From an uncultured beta proteobacterium (GTDB lineage: Bacteria > Pseudomonadota > Gammaproteobacteria > Burkholderiales > Burkholderiaceae_C), in the NCBI GenBank assembly GCA_903958915.1, contig CAJBVC010000538.1:1-12968 (forward strand): a DNA stretch of 12,968 nucleotides. Direction: 5' to 3'. The position numbers were made by a program, and so were the translations under genes. Numbering within the stretch: the stretch's first letter is position 1; every line of letters begins with the position of its first letter. Positions 1-8,375 of this stretch are shown here, piece after piece. The notes under the pieces are model-generated. The model saw nothing but the letters and a program-made list of their open reading frames with translations. It made no database searches and was not told the DNA's origin.

Positions 1-357
1 AGCACAGCATTTTTCAGCTCGGCGCTGTTAACGCGACAAAACCGTTGTGAAAATCATTGATCTGGCGTACCCGGAACCAGCCACTCGTGGCCGACCGGTT
101 GCGCTGCACTGCCGGTCTACATTACGCTCCTTACCTGACATCCAATTTTGTACGCCTGTTTCAGAGAATTTTGTCTGGCGGCAGAGGGCTGATAGGGGGT
201 TTCGCGAATGAAAAATGGGGAGAATCCAACACGCACCCGCTGTTCCCACGTGTTGACCGATGTTGACGAAAAACGGGGGATTGGATCCGCTCAGAGAATG
301 GGCGGACACTCGACACAGACTCAAACCGCGGAGTATGTGCGCCATAAGGTTGCACGG

Positions 358-375
358 AAAACGGGGCGACCCGTT
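358..375 (-). terminator. Possible intrinsic terminator after tRNA-Pro
   Basis: Read on the minus strand this is AACGGG, loop TCGC, CCCGTT, then TTCC. It is a six-pair stem with a four-base loop whose 3' arm runs into a run of four U (two of them within the stem). It lies about 60 bases beyond the tRNA-Pro 3' end and is a reasonable end point for that transcript. The U run is short, so confidence is moderate. Confidence 0.4.
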
Positions 376-393
376 AGAGACTTTCGATTCGGT

Positions 394-429
394 TAGAGAA
401 TTGCTATTGTTTCAGTAGCAAACTCTCTA
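394..429 (-). repeat. Inverted repeat (hairpin) just past the tRNA-Pro 3' end
   Basis: The arms TAGAGA-A-TTGCTA (394-406) and TAGCAA-AC-TCTCTA (416-429) pair over 12 bases with one small internal mismatch around a nine-base loop. The hairpin begins six bases beyond the encoded CCA end of the tRNA, so in the tRNA precursor it would form the 3' trailer. No U run follows, so it is more likely a processing or stability element than a terminator. GTTAGAGA also occurs 19 bases to the left (373-380), giving a short direct repeat. Confidence 0.5.
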
Positions 430-435
430 GCTATA

Positions 436-512
<77 letters not shown>

Positions 513-521
513 ACAGCCGGT

Positions 522-527
522 ATTCTA
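522..527 (-). promoter_or_regulatory. Candidate -10 element for tRNA-Pro
   Basis: TAGAAT on the minus strand matches five of six consensus -10 bases and would place the transcript start near 515, three bases before the mature tRNA 5' end. I see no good -35 at 16-18 bases upstream; TTGACC at 561-556 is too far away (28 bases). Tentative. Confidence 0.3.
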
Positions 528-586
528 ACCGCAGGGCCTTGAGTGCCTTGCGCTGGGTCAATTTATTTCCGCATACCATTGGCTGC

Positions 587-1342
587 ATGTCGCAAACCTC
601 CCCTGCCCTGCCTTGGCTGATGCCGGGAGATCCATTTCCGGATGTGGCTCTGGCGTGGGGGGATGCGTCGGACGCACCGGGTTTGCTGGCTGCCGGAGGG
701 GTGCTTTCGGTGGAGACCTTGCAACGCGCCTACCGGCACGGCATTTTTCCCTGGTTTAGCCCTGGCCAGCCCAATCTGTGGTGGAGCCCTGACCCGCGCA
801 TGGTGTTGCAGTCGGAGCACTTTCAGCTGCACCGCTCGCTGCGCAAGACGCTGCAGCGCTTTGCACGCACCCCGCACTGCGAAGTGCGCATGGACAGCGC
901 GTTTGCACAGGTGATCACCGCCTGTGCCCAGTCGCCACGCGGCGGCAACCACGGCACCTGGATCGTCCCGGCCATGGTGGACGCATACACGCAGTTGCAC
1001 GCTAGGGGAATAGCGCACAGTGTAGAGACCTGGGTCAATGGCGAACTGGTGGGAGGCCTGTACTGCGTAGCGATAGGGCGCGCGGTGTTTGGTGAGTCGA
1101 TGTTTGCGCGCCGGCCGGACACGTCCAAGATTGCACTGGCGGCGCTGGTAGCGTTTTGCAGAAAGCACGCAATCACCATAATCGATTGCCAGCAAAATAC
1201 GGCCCATCTGGCGTCGCTGGGCGCCAGCGAGATGCCTCGCACCCGATTTGTAGCGCACGTTGACCAAGCTGCCGAGTTGCCTGCGCCCAACTGGCACTTC
1301 TCGCCTCTATACTGGGACCTTATTTTTCGTCTGCCTGAATAG
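587..1342 (+). CDS. aat: Leucyl/phenylalanyl-tRNA--protein transferase
   Basis: This cytoplasmic enzyme moves Leu or Phe from charged tRNA onto the N-terminal Arg or Lys of proteins, creating an N-degron for ClpS/ClpAP. The 251-residue product matches the family in length and motifs: HGIFPWF at 51-57, WWSPDPR at 65-71, GGNHGTWI at 119-126, HSVETW at 144-149, FGESMF at 168-173 and [14 protein letters not shown] at 200-213. The start at 587 is chosen because the frame upstream runs into the tRNA-Pro gene, and because family proteins begin just before a LPWL...FP segment like the one at 8-18. The ribosome site is weak. It is followed after five bases by bpt, so the two N-degron transferases form one unit. 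Position 160 is Cys in GLYCV, where Gly is common. Confidence 0.95.
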   Translation: MSQTSPALPWLMPGDPFPDVALAWGDASDAPGLLAAGGVLSVETLQRAYRHGIFPWFSPGQPNLWWSPDPRMVLQSEHFQLHRSLRKTLQRFARTPHCEVRMDSAFAQVITACAQSPRGGNHGTWIVPAMVDAYTQLHARGIAHSVETWVNGELVGGLYCVAIGRAVFGESMFARRPDTSKIALAALVAFCRKHAITIIDCQQNTAHLASLGASEMPRTRFVAHVDQAAELPAPNWHFSPLYWDLIFRLPE

Positions 1343-1347
1343 CCGCC

Positions 1348-2097
1348 ATGACAGACCTCAAAGACCTGCCCCTGCAAGCCCTGCAGTTTTACGCGACTTC
1401 GCCCTATGAGTGCAGTTACCTGCCCGGGCAGCAGGCGCGCTCGCAGGTTGCAACACCCAGCCACCAGATCAACAACTCCACCTACTCCGAACTGGTGCGC
1501 AAGGGTTTCAGGCGTAGCGGCCTTTTTACCTACCGGCCCCATTGTGACGAGTGCCAGGCTTGCAAGCCACTGCGGGTGCTGGCTTCGGAGTTTCGCGCTA
1601 CGCGCAGCCAGCGCCGTGCGTGGACCCAACACCGTGCACTAACGGTGCGGGTGCTGGGTCTGGGGTTTGTGCCCGAGCATTACGCGCTGTACCGCAGCTA
1701 CCAGACCAGCCGTCACCCGGGCGGTGGCATGGACGAGGACAACGTGGACCAGTACACGCAGTTTCTTCTGCAGAGCCGGGTCAATTCCAGGCTGGTGGAG
1801 TTTCGCCAGCCCGGTGCCGATGGCTTGGCCGGTGAACTGAAAATGGTCTCCGTAGTGGATGTGCTGGACGATGGTATTTCTGCGGTGTATACGTTTTATG
1901 ACCCCGAAGCAGGCGCCAGCTATGGCACCTTCAACGTGCTGTGGCAGATCCATCAGGCCAGGAGCCTGGGGTTGCCGTATGTGTACCTGGGGTATTGGAT
2001 AGAGCAGAGCCAGAAGATGAACTACAAGTCGAATTTTTCTCCGCTGCAGCTGCTGTTGAACGGCCAGTGGCGGCTTTGCCAGACAATACGGCCATGA
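1348..2097 (+). CDS. bpt: Bacterial arginyl/leucyl-tRNA--protein transferase (Ate/Bpt family)
   Basis: The 249-residue protein belongs to the ATE family. In bacteria such enzymes (Bpt) add Leu to proteins starting with Asp or Glu, complementing Aat. Seen here are the N-terminal domain with CSYLP at 22-26 and the cysteine cluster [11 protein letters not shown] at 66-76, then RHPGGGMDE at 122-130, [12 protein letters not shown] at 162-173 and [13 protein letters not shown] at 215-227 in the C-terminal GNAT-like domain. It starts five bases after aat stops and ends in an ATGA overlap with the IclR-type gene, so the three genes are probably cotranscribed and the last two translationally coupled. 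Whether the donor is Leu or Arg cannot be read from sequence; the pairing with aat favours the bacterial Leu-adding type. Confidence 0.94.
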   Translation: MTDLKDLPLQALQFYATSPYECSYLPGQQARSQVATPSHQINNSTYSELVRKGFRRSGLFTYRPHCDECQACKPLRVLASEFRATRSQRRAWTQHRALTVRVLGLGFVPEHYALYRSYQTSRHPGGGMDEDNVDQYTQFLLQSRVNSRLVEFRQPGADGLAGELKMVSVVDVLDDGISAVYTFYDPEAGASYGTFNVLWQIHQARSLGLPYVYLGYWIEQSQKMNYKSNFSPLQLLLNGQWRLCQTIRP

Positions 2098-2876
2098 CAA
2101 AAAAAGATCCCAGTCTGCCCAGCGTTCCTGCGGTGCAGGTTATTGAACGCATGTTTACCTTGATCGATGTGCTCGCCTCCAGGGAAGACGCCATCAGCCT
2201 GAAGGAAATCAGTGAAAAAGCGGGGTTACACCCGTCGACCACCCACCGCATTTTGAATGACCTGGCCACGGGCCGGTTCGTCGATCGCCCGCAACCAGGT
2301 AGCTACCGGCTGGGAATGCGCCTGCTGGAACTTGGAAATCTGGTGAAAGGCAGGCTCAATGTGCGTGATGCTGCGGTGGCTCCGATGCGCGAGCTGCACA
2401 AGCTCATTCAGCAGCCGGTGAATTTGAGCATGCGCCAGGGTGATGAAATCGTGTATGTGGAGCGCGCCTACAGCGAGCGCTCGGGCATGCAGGTGGTGCG
2501 GGCGATTGGGGGCCGCGCCCCGTTGCACCTCACATCCGTGGGAAAACTGTTTCTGGCAGCCGACGATGCACAGCGCATTCGCGCTTACGCAGAACGCACC
2601 GGCCTGAAGGGGCACACCAAAAACAGCATTACGCAGATTGACGCGCTGGAGCGTGAACTGGCACTGGTTCGGCAGTCTGGCCAGGCGTCTGACAACGAAG
2701 AACTGGAGCTCGGCGTGCGCTGCATGGCGGCAGGCGTCTACGACGATCAAAACAAGCTGGTGGGCGGGCTGTCGATCTCAGCGCCGTCGAGCAGGATGGA
2801 GGAGAACTGGCTGGGGCGATTGCAGGAAACCGCACGGCAGATTTCCGCCACCCTGGGCCACAAGCAGCCGGCCTAG
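2094..2876 (+). CDS. IclR-family transcriptional regulator
   Basis: The 260-residue protein has the two IclR domains: an N-terminal winged helix (about 14-75, with recognition region [20 protein letters not shown] at 35-54) and a C-terminal effector-binding domain (about 80-252). The latter includes [16 protein letters not shown] at 140-155 and the [16 protein letters not shown] stretch at 200-215. The start at 2094 overlaps the bpt stop (ATGA). The frame is open further upstream to 1941, but that part lies inside bpt and has no family similarity. IclR proteins bind small metabolites and often control catabolic genes nearby. None are adjacent, so the target is unknown; it could control its own unit or pbpG. 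It ends overlapping pbpG, with no terminator between them. Confidence 0.92.
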   Translation: MTKKDPSLPSVPAVQVIERMFTLIDVLASREDAISLKEISEKAGLHPSTTHRILNDLATGRFVDRPQPGSYRLGMRLLELGNLVKGRLNVRDAAVAPMRELHKLIQQPVNLSMRQGDEIVYVERAYSERSGMQVVRAIGGRAPLHLTSVGKLFLAADDAQRIRAYAERTGLKGHTKNSITQIDALERELALVRQSGQASDNEELELGVRCMAAGVYDDQNKLVGGLSISAPSSRMEENWLGRLQETARQISATLGHKQPA

Positions 2877-3877
2877 TTCAGAATCATCCTGGCGTCGAAC
2901 TCGGACCGTGCCAAGGGTGACAGTTTGCTGGTCTGCACTGGCATGGCTTCCACCCAGCGCCGCACACGCTCGGCATCGGCAACTCGGCTCAATTTGCCAG
3001 CGGAGTCCAAAAACACCATGATCAGTTTGCGCCCTGCCACCTTGGCCTGCATCACCAGACACTGACCGGCTTCGGAGATATAGCCGGTTTTTTGCAGGCC
3101 GATGTCCCATGCAGGGTTCTTCACCAGGCGATTGGTGTTGTTGTAGCGCAGGGTGCGCCTGCCTACCTCGACTTCATGGCCGGTGGAAGTGGAAAGCTCA
3201 CGCAGTGTGGGGTCACCATGCGCAAAACTTACCAGCGTGGCGAGGTCTCGAGCACTCGACTGGTTTTTGCTGGACAAACCCGTTGGTTCCACGTACCTGG
3301 TGTCATGCATGCCCAGCATGCGTGCCCGCGCGTTCATCAGGCTGACAAAAGTCTCAATGCCCCCTGGATAGTTTCGACCCAGGGCGTTGGCCGCCCTGTT
3401 TTCACTGGCCATCAGCGCCAGATGCAGCAGTTCACCACGACTCAATTGCGTGCCGACGCTGAGGCGAGACCGACTGCCTTTTTCGGTGTCGATATCGTCC
3501 TGAGTGATGGTGATCATCTCGTCCATCGGCAGTTTGGCTTCGCTCACAAGCAGCCCGGTCATCAGCTTGGTGATGGAGGCGATCGGTAAAACGGCCGATT
3601 CGTTCTTGTGAAACAGAACTTCCTGGGTATCCTGGTCCACCACCAGCGCCACGCTGGACCGCAGTGCCAAAAGGTCTGGCGCGCCATGCAAGCCAGCTTT
3701 CTGCCCATAGGAGGACTGGCGCACCGTGGTTGTCACCCGCTTCTTGACGGCTTGTGTCTTGTGGACAGGCTGCTTGGCGGTAGCTGCACGCGCCTTGGTT
3801 TCGCCGGCGTGCGTGGACAGGGAGGCGGTCAATACCAAACCAGCCAGCACGCTAAATATAAATAAATGACGGTTCAA
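2873..3877 (-). CDS. pbpG: D-alanyl-D-alanine endopeptidase (PBP7/8-like, peptidase S11)
   Basis: The 334-residue protein is a periplasmic low-molecular-weight penicillin-binding protein that cuts D-Ala cross-links in peptidoglycan. The serine-enzyme motifs are SITK at 101-104 (nucleophile Ser101), SEN at 158-160 and KTG at 263-265. Residues 1-24 form a signal peptide ending near THAG. Residues 25-65 are a Lys/Thr/Ala-rich linker before the catalytic domain. The start is TTG at 3877: a strong AGGAG lies five bases upstream, and no ATG in frame would keep the signal peptide. A plausible promoter is at 3916-3944. There is no C-terminal membrane-anchoring domain of the PBP5 type, which favours PbpG over DacA. 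It converges on the IclR-type gene and shares its stop tetranucleotide CTAG. Confidence 0.93.
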   Translation of the reverse strand: MNRHLFIFSVLAGLVLTASLSTHAGETKARAATAKQPVHKTQAVKKRVTTTVRQSSYGQKAGLHGAPDLLALRSSVALVVDQDTQEVLFHKNESAVLPIASITKLMTGLLVSEAKLPMDEMITITQDDIDTEKGSRSRLSVGTQLSRGELLHLALMASENRAANALGRNYPGGIETFVSLMNARARMLGMHDTRYVEPTGLSSKNQSSARDLATLVSFAHGDPTLRELSTSTGHEVEVGRRTLRYNNTNRLVKNPAWDIGLQKTGYISEAGQCLVMQAKVAGRKLIMVFLDSAGKLSRVADAERVRRWVEAMPVQTSKLSPLARSEFDARMILN

Positions 3878-3915
3878 AACAGCTCCTGACCTTGTTGCAA
3901 TGCAACCAGCGAGCG

Positions 3916-3944
3916 ATTTAGCCAGAAGGATTGCAGAAGGTCAA
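3916..3944 (-). promoter_or_regulatory. Candidate sigma-70 promoter for pbpG
   Basis: On the minus strand TTGACC (3944-3939) and CTAAAT (3921-3916) are separated by exactly 17 bases. The -35 matches five of six consensus bases and the -10 three of six. Transcription would start near 3909, about 32 bases before the TTG start codon of pbpG, leaving room for its AGGAG site. Confidence 0.45.
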
Positions 3945-4019
3945 GAGTTTAAACAAATTTCTCACGCAATATCAATAACTTGCAGAGCAAACCTCAACCA
4001 CTACAGCGGCGTTGATCGA

Positions 4020-5558
4020 TCACCCCTGCGCTGCCACCCGGTCGGCTTTGCTGCACAGCTTGTTGAGCGCACTGAGGTAGGCCTTGGCGGAGGCCACCAC
4101 AATGTCCGGGTCGGCACCAACGCCATTGACCACACGACCACTGTTTTGCAGACGCACTGTCACCTCACCCTGGCTTTCGGTAGAGCCGCTGATGGCGTTG
4201 ACCGAGTACAGCACCATTTCGGCCCCGCTCTTGGCGTGCGACTCGATCGCCTTGAGCGAGGCATCGACCGGGCCATTACCTTCGGAAGTGCCACTGACCT
4301 CGTGCCCGCCCATCGTGAAGACGATCGACGCCGTAGGACGTTCCCCGGTTTCGCTGCGCTGGGACAGTGACACGAAAGCGTAATGCTCCTTGTCGTGTGC
4401 AACGCTTTCATCACTCACCAGTGCGAGGATGTCCTCGTCGAAGATTTCGCTCTTGCGGTCGGCCAGTTCCTTGAAACGCGAGAATGCGGCGTTAATCTCC
4501 CCTTCGCTCTCGAGTTGCACGCCAAGCTCCTGCAGGCGTTGCTTGAACGCATTACGCCCGCTGAGTTTGCCGAGCACAATCTTGTTGGCAGACCAGCCAA
4601 CATCCTCGGCACGCATGATTTCGTAGGTGTCGCGCGCCTTGAGCACGCCGTCCTGGTGGATGCCGGAGGCATGCGCAAACGCGTTGGCACCAACCACGGC
4701 TTTGTTGGGTTGCACGACAAAGCCCGTAGTCTGGCTAACCATGCGGCTGGCTGCCAGAATGTGGCGGGCGTCGATGCCCATCTCCAGACCAAAGTAGTCT
4801 TGTCGTGTCTTGACTGCCATGACAATTTCTTCCAGGCTGCAATTGCCGGCGCGCTCGCCCAGCCCGTTGATGGTGCACTCGACCTGCCTTGCGCCACCAA
4901 TCTTGACGCCGGCAAGCGAGTTGGCAACCGCCATGCCCAGGTCATTGTGGCAGTGGACCGACCAGACCGCCTTGTCAGAGTTGGGAACCCGCTCACGAAG
5001 CGTCTTGATGAAGTTGCCGTAGAGTTCCGGAATCGCGTAGCCCACGGTGTCTGGCACGTTGATGGTGGTAGCGCCTTCATCGATCACCGCCTCGAGTACG
5101 CGGCACAGAAAATCGACCTCGCTGCGGTAACCATCCTCTGGACTGAATTCAATGTCGCCCACCAGATTGCGCGCAAAGCGAACCGACTGCTTGGCCTGCT
5201 CCAGCACTTGCTCGGGCGTCATGCGCAACTTCTTTTCCATATGCAATGGCGATGTGGCAATGAAGGTGTGGATGCGCGCACGGTTGGCGTTCTTGAGCGC
5301 CTCTGCGGCTCTGGAGATGTCCCGGTCGTTGGCGCGGGACAATGAGCAGATGGTGGAATCCTTGATCTGGTTGGCGATGAGTTGGACCGCCTCAAAGTCA
5401 CCATTGGAACTGGCTGCAAATCCGGCTTCAATCACATCGACTTTCAGTCGCTCCAGTTGCCGTGCAATGCGCAGCTTTTCGTCGCGCGTCATGGAAGCAC
5501 CCGGCGACTGCTCACCGTCTCGCAAAGTGGTGTCAAAAATGATCAATTTATCAGCCAT
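4020..5558 (-). CDS. leuA: 2-isopropylmalate synthase
   Basis: This enzyme condenses acetyl-CoA with 2-ketoisovalerate, the first committed step of leucine synthesis, in the cytoplasm. The 512-residue length fits the bacterial LeuA type 1 family. The N-terminal TIM barrel (about 5-270) shows [12 protein letters not shown] at 9-20 and the metal-binding HCHND at 202-206, followed by GLGERAGN at 232-239 and HASGIHQDG at 296-304. The C-terminal regulatory domain (about 370-505), which binds leucine in feedback inhibition, has [12 protein letters not shown] at 427-438. The start at 5558 has GAGGAG upstream with seven-base spacing. It follows pssA after 191 bases that carry a leucine leader peptide and attenuator, so leucine should control it both by attenuation and by feedback. 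Confidence 0.97.
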   Translation of the reverse strand: MADKLIIFDTTLRDGEQSPGASMTRDEKLRIARQLERLKVDVIEAGFAASSNGDFEAVQLIANQIKDSTICSLSRANDRDISRAAEALKNANRARIHTFIATSPLHMEKKLRMTPEQVLEQAKQSVRFARNLVGDIEFSPEDGYRSEVDFLCRVLEAVIDEGATTINVPDTVGYAIPELYGNFIKTLRERVPNSDKAVWSVHCHNDLGMAVANSLAGVKIGGARQVECTINGLGERAGNCSLEEIVMAVKTRQDYFGLEMGIDARHILAASRMVSQTTGFVVQPNKAVVGANAFAHASGIHQDGVLKARDTYEIMRAEDVGWSANKIVLGKLSGRNAFKQRLQELGVQLESEGEINAAFSRFKELADRKSEIFDEDILALVSDESVAHDKEHYAFVSLSQRSETGERPTASIVFTMGGHEVSGTSEGNGPVDASLKAIESHAKSGAEMVLYSVNAISGSTESQGEVTVRLQNSGRVVNGVGADPDIVVASAKAYLSALNKLCSKADRVAAQG

Positions 5559-5610
5559 TCCATTACTCCTCTAAGTCTGAAAATACAAACCAAACTGGTA
5601 CGTGCAATGC

Positions 5611-5644
5611 AAAAAGGCCCGCTGCAAGTGCTAACGGGCCTTTT
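5611..5644 (-). terminator. Attenuator terminator in the leuA leader
   Basis: Minus-strand reading gives AAAAGGCCCG (5644-5635), a 13-base loop, CGGGCCTTTT (5621-5612) and one more T. The G/C core has six pairs and the 3' arm runs into a five-U tract, so this is a standard intrinsic terminator. It lies 20 bases after the leader peptide stop and 52 bases before the leuA start, where it would block leuA expression. The 5'-arm segment GCCCGT (5639-5634) is perfectly complementary to ACGGGC (5681-5676) in the leader gene, giving a competing antiterminator. Confidence 0.85.
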
Positions 5645-5664
5645 GTGGAGATGAAGTGCGTGCG

Positions 5665-5721
5665 CTACTTATTCCGCCCGTGGTGGCGAGTACCTAGTAG
5701 TGATAGCAATACAAATTCCAT
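5665..5721 (-). CDS. leuL: Leucine leader peptide controlling leuA
   Basis: An 18-codon gene, product MEFVLLSLLGTRHHGRNK, lies between pssA and leuA. Residues 5, 6, 8 and 9 are Leu, so four of five codons read as Leu (TTG CTA TCA CTA CTA), three of them CTA, usually a rare codon in GC-rich genomes. Stalling here at low charged tRNA-Leu would leave ACGGGC in codons 14-16 free to pair with the terminator's 5' arm and let leuA be transcribed. A ribosome that reaches the stop would cover it and allow termination. Codons 12-16 can also form a small hairpin, CGCC/GGCG. No clear ribosome site precedes the ATG; a possible extended -10 (TGTTACATT, 5736-5728) would start the transcript at or near the ATG. 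Function is inferred from this layout. Confidence 0.78.
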   Translation of the reverse strand: MEFVLLSLLGTRHHGRNK

Positions 5722-5749
5722 GAACTCAATGTAACACAGTTCACAGCGC

Positions 5750-6565
5750 TCACTTGTGCAGTCCGCGCTCGTCGGGCTCATCGGTCGAGGTGCTGATCAC
5801 GCTGGTGTGGATTCCCTTCGCCTTGCGCCAACCGTACACGACGTAGCCACTGAGCCCGTAAATGACAAACACGCCGAACATGACGGTGGGCGGATCAATA
5901 TTGATGACCGCAATGCCCATGGCAATCAAAACGATGACAGCGAATGGCACGCTCTTCTTCACACTGACAACCTTGAAGCTGTAGAACGGCACATTGGTAA
6001 CCATGGTCAGGCCGGCGTATAACGCCAGCGCAAACATCGGCCACGCGACCGCCGACCCCTTGATGCCAAGGTCTGTCATGAGCCAGATAAAGCCAGCCAC
6101 CAGCGCTGCCGCAGCGGGCGAGGGTAGCCCCTGAAAGTAGCGCTTGTCCACCACTGCTGTATTGACGTTGAAGCGGGCCAGGCGCAGTGCCGCGCAGGCA
6201 CAGTACACAAATGCTGCAAACCAGCCCCAGCGCCCCAGACCGTTGAGTGCCCATACATAGGAAATGAGCGCCGGCGCGGCTCCAAACGAAACCATGTCCG
6301 ACAACGAGTCCATTTGCTCACCGAAGGCGCTTTGGGTGTTGGTCATGCGAGCAACGCGACCATCAAGGCTGTCCAGCACCATGGCACAAAAGATGCCAAC
6401 GCTGGCTAGGTCAAAACGGCCATTGATAGCCATCACAATGGCGTAAAAACCACCGAAGAGTGCAGCCAGGGTGAAGAGATTGGGCAGAATGTAAATGCCC
6501 TTGCGCCTGTTTATTACTACCAGCGCGCTGCTATCGTTGCCCGGCGACTCGGTGCTGTCATCCAT
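5750..6565 (-). CDS. pssA: CDP-diacylglycerol--serine O-phosphatidyltransferase
   Basis: The 271-residue integral membrane enzyme joins CDP-diacylglycerol and serine to make phosphatidylserine, the precursor of phosphatidylethanolamine. It carries the complete CDP-alcohol phosphatidyltransferase motif: Asp65, Asp68, Gly69, Ala72, Arg73, Gly82, Asp86 and Asp90 in DSLDGRVAR...FGEQMDSLSD. About seven or eight hydrophobic segments span residues 27-245; a charged tail follows. I place the start at 6565 because AAGGAG sits five bases upstream; the frame is open to 6607, but those extra codons include the ribosome site. This is the multi-spanning type, not the E. coli phospholipase-D-like PssA. It lies between the ilv operon terminator and the leuA attenuator; its stop is 28 bases before the leader ATG, so readthrough would enter the attenuator. 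Confidence 0.95.
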   Translation of the reverse strand: MDDSTESPGNDSSALVVINRRKGIYILPNLFTLAALFGGFYAIVMAINGRFDLASVGIFCAMVLDSLDGRVARMTNTQSAFGEQMDSLSDMVSFGAAPALISYVWALNGLGRWGWFAAFVYCACAALRLARFNVNTAVVDKRYFQGLPSPAAAALVAGFIWLMTDLGIKGSAVAWPMFALALYAGLTMVTNVPFYSFKVVSVKKSVPFAVIVLIAMGIAVINIDPPTVMFGVFVIYGLSGYVVYGWRKAKGIHTSVISTSTDEPDERGLHK

Positions 6566-6647
6566 ACTTTCTCCTTGCATTGAGCTCGCAATCCACGATG
6601 TGCCCACGCATGCATGCGAGGTCAGTCAGGTTGATCGCCTGACCCGC

Positions 6648-6675
6648 AGTGTAGTACAGGCAACCCATCTGTCGG
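6648..6675 (-). promoter_or_regulatory. Weak candidate promoter for pssA
   Basis: Minus-strand CCGACA (6675-6670) and TACACT (6653-6648) lie 16 bases apart, each matching four of six consensus bases. It sits just after the ilvC terminator and about 80 bases before the pssA start, where a separate promoter is needed if the terminator works. It is weak and could be chance. Confidence 0.28.
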
Positions 6676-6692
6676 CAGACAGGCCTGCCCAC

Positions 6693-6716
6693 AAAAAGGG
6701 CCACCGAAGTGGCCTT
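6693..6716 (-). terminator. Intrinsic terminator after ilvC
   Basis: On the minus strand AAGGCCAC, loop TTCG, GTGGCCC and TTTTT form a perfect six-pair GGCCAC/GTGGCC stem closed by a UUCG tetraloop and followed by five U. It lies 28 bases beyond the ilvC stop and marks the end of the ilvB-ilvH-ilvC transcript, separating it from pssA. Confidence 0.88.
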
Positions 6717-6744
6717 GATGCAGAGCGCAATAAAGCGGCTTGCC

Positions 6745-8275
<1,531 letters not shown>

Positions 8276-8308
8276 ATGCGTAGATTCCTCTTTTCGTTGC
8301 CCTCCCCC

Positions 8309-8324
8309 CGCTGCGGTAACAGCG
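8309..8324 (-). repeat. Small hairpin in the ilvB-ilvH gap
   Basis: CGCTG (8309-8313) and CAGCG (8320-8324) form a five-pair stem with a six-base loop; CCT (8301-8303) and AGG (8325-8327) could extend it around a five-C bulge. On the ilv transcript it is followed by a run of six G and then the ilvH ribosome site. A U6 run lies nearer ilvB but has no stem before it, so this is not a terminator. A role in ilvH translation is possible but unproven. Confidence 0.35.
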
Positions 8325-8375
8325 AGGCTTGGCAGACAATAGATTCGTCAATAAAAAAGTTAAGGTGAATGCCGT

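Larger units (their letters stand above)
1..435. other. Stretch without a recognised gene, downstream of tRNA-Pro
   Basis: I find no convincing protein gene here. Several short open frames exist on both strands (for example minus 28-345 and plus 208-396), but none has a recognisable motif and they overlap one another. One minus-strand ATG near 144 opens a short frame that runs to base 28 with no family resemblance I can name. The stretch lies downstream of the 3' end of the minus-strand tRNA-Pro gene, a position often used by integrative elements, but I see no second copy of the tRNA 3' end and no integrase. It does hold two small hairpins, listed separately. Confidence 0.5.

Noticed and set aside
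563..1297. Long minus-strand open frame opposite aat (244 codons)
   Set aside because: It is the antisense shadow of aat, rich in Arg/His/Gln with no recognisable domain.
1941..2093. Possible 51-residue extension of the IclR-type protein
   Set aside because: It lies wholly within bpt in another frame; the ATGA start at 2094 gives a normal IclR N-terminus.
3947..3954. GTTTAAAC palindrome upstream of pbpG
   Set aside because: It lies upstream of the -35 element and is only eight bases; no regulatory meaning can be supported.
4013..4022. TGATCGATCA palindrome at the leuA stop codon
   Set aside because: A ten-base palindrome of simple composition with no promoter or known site near; it can arise by chance.
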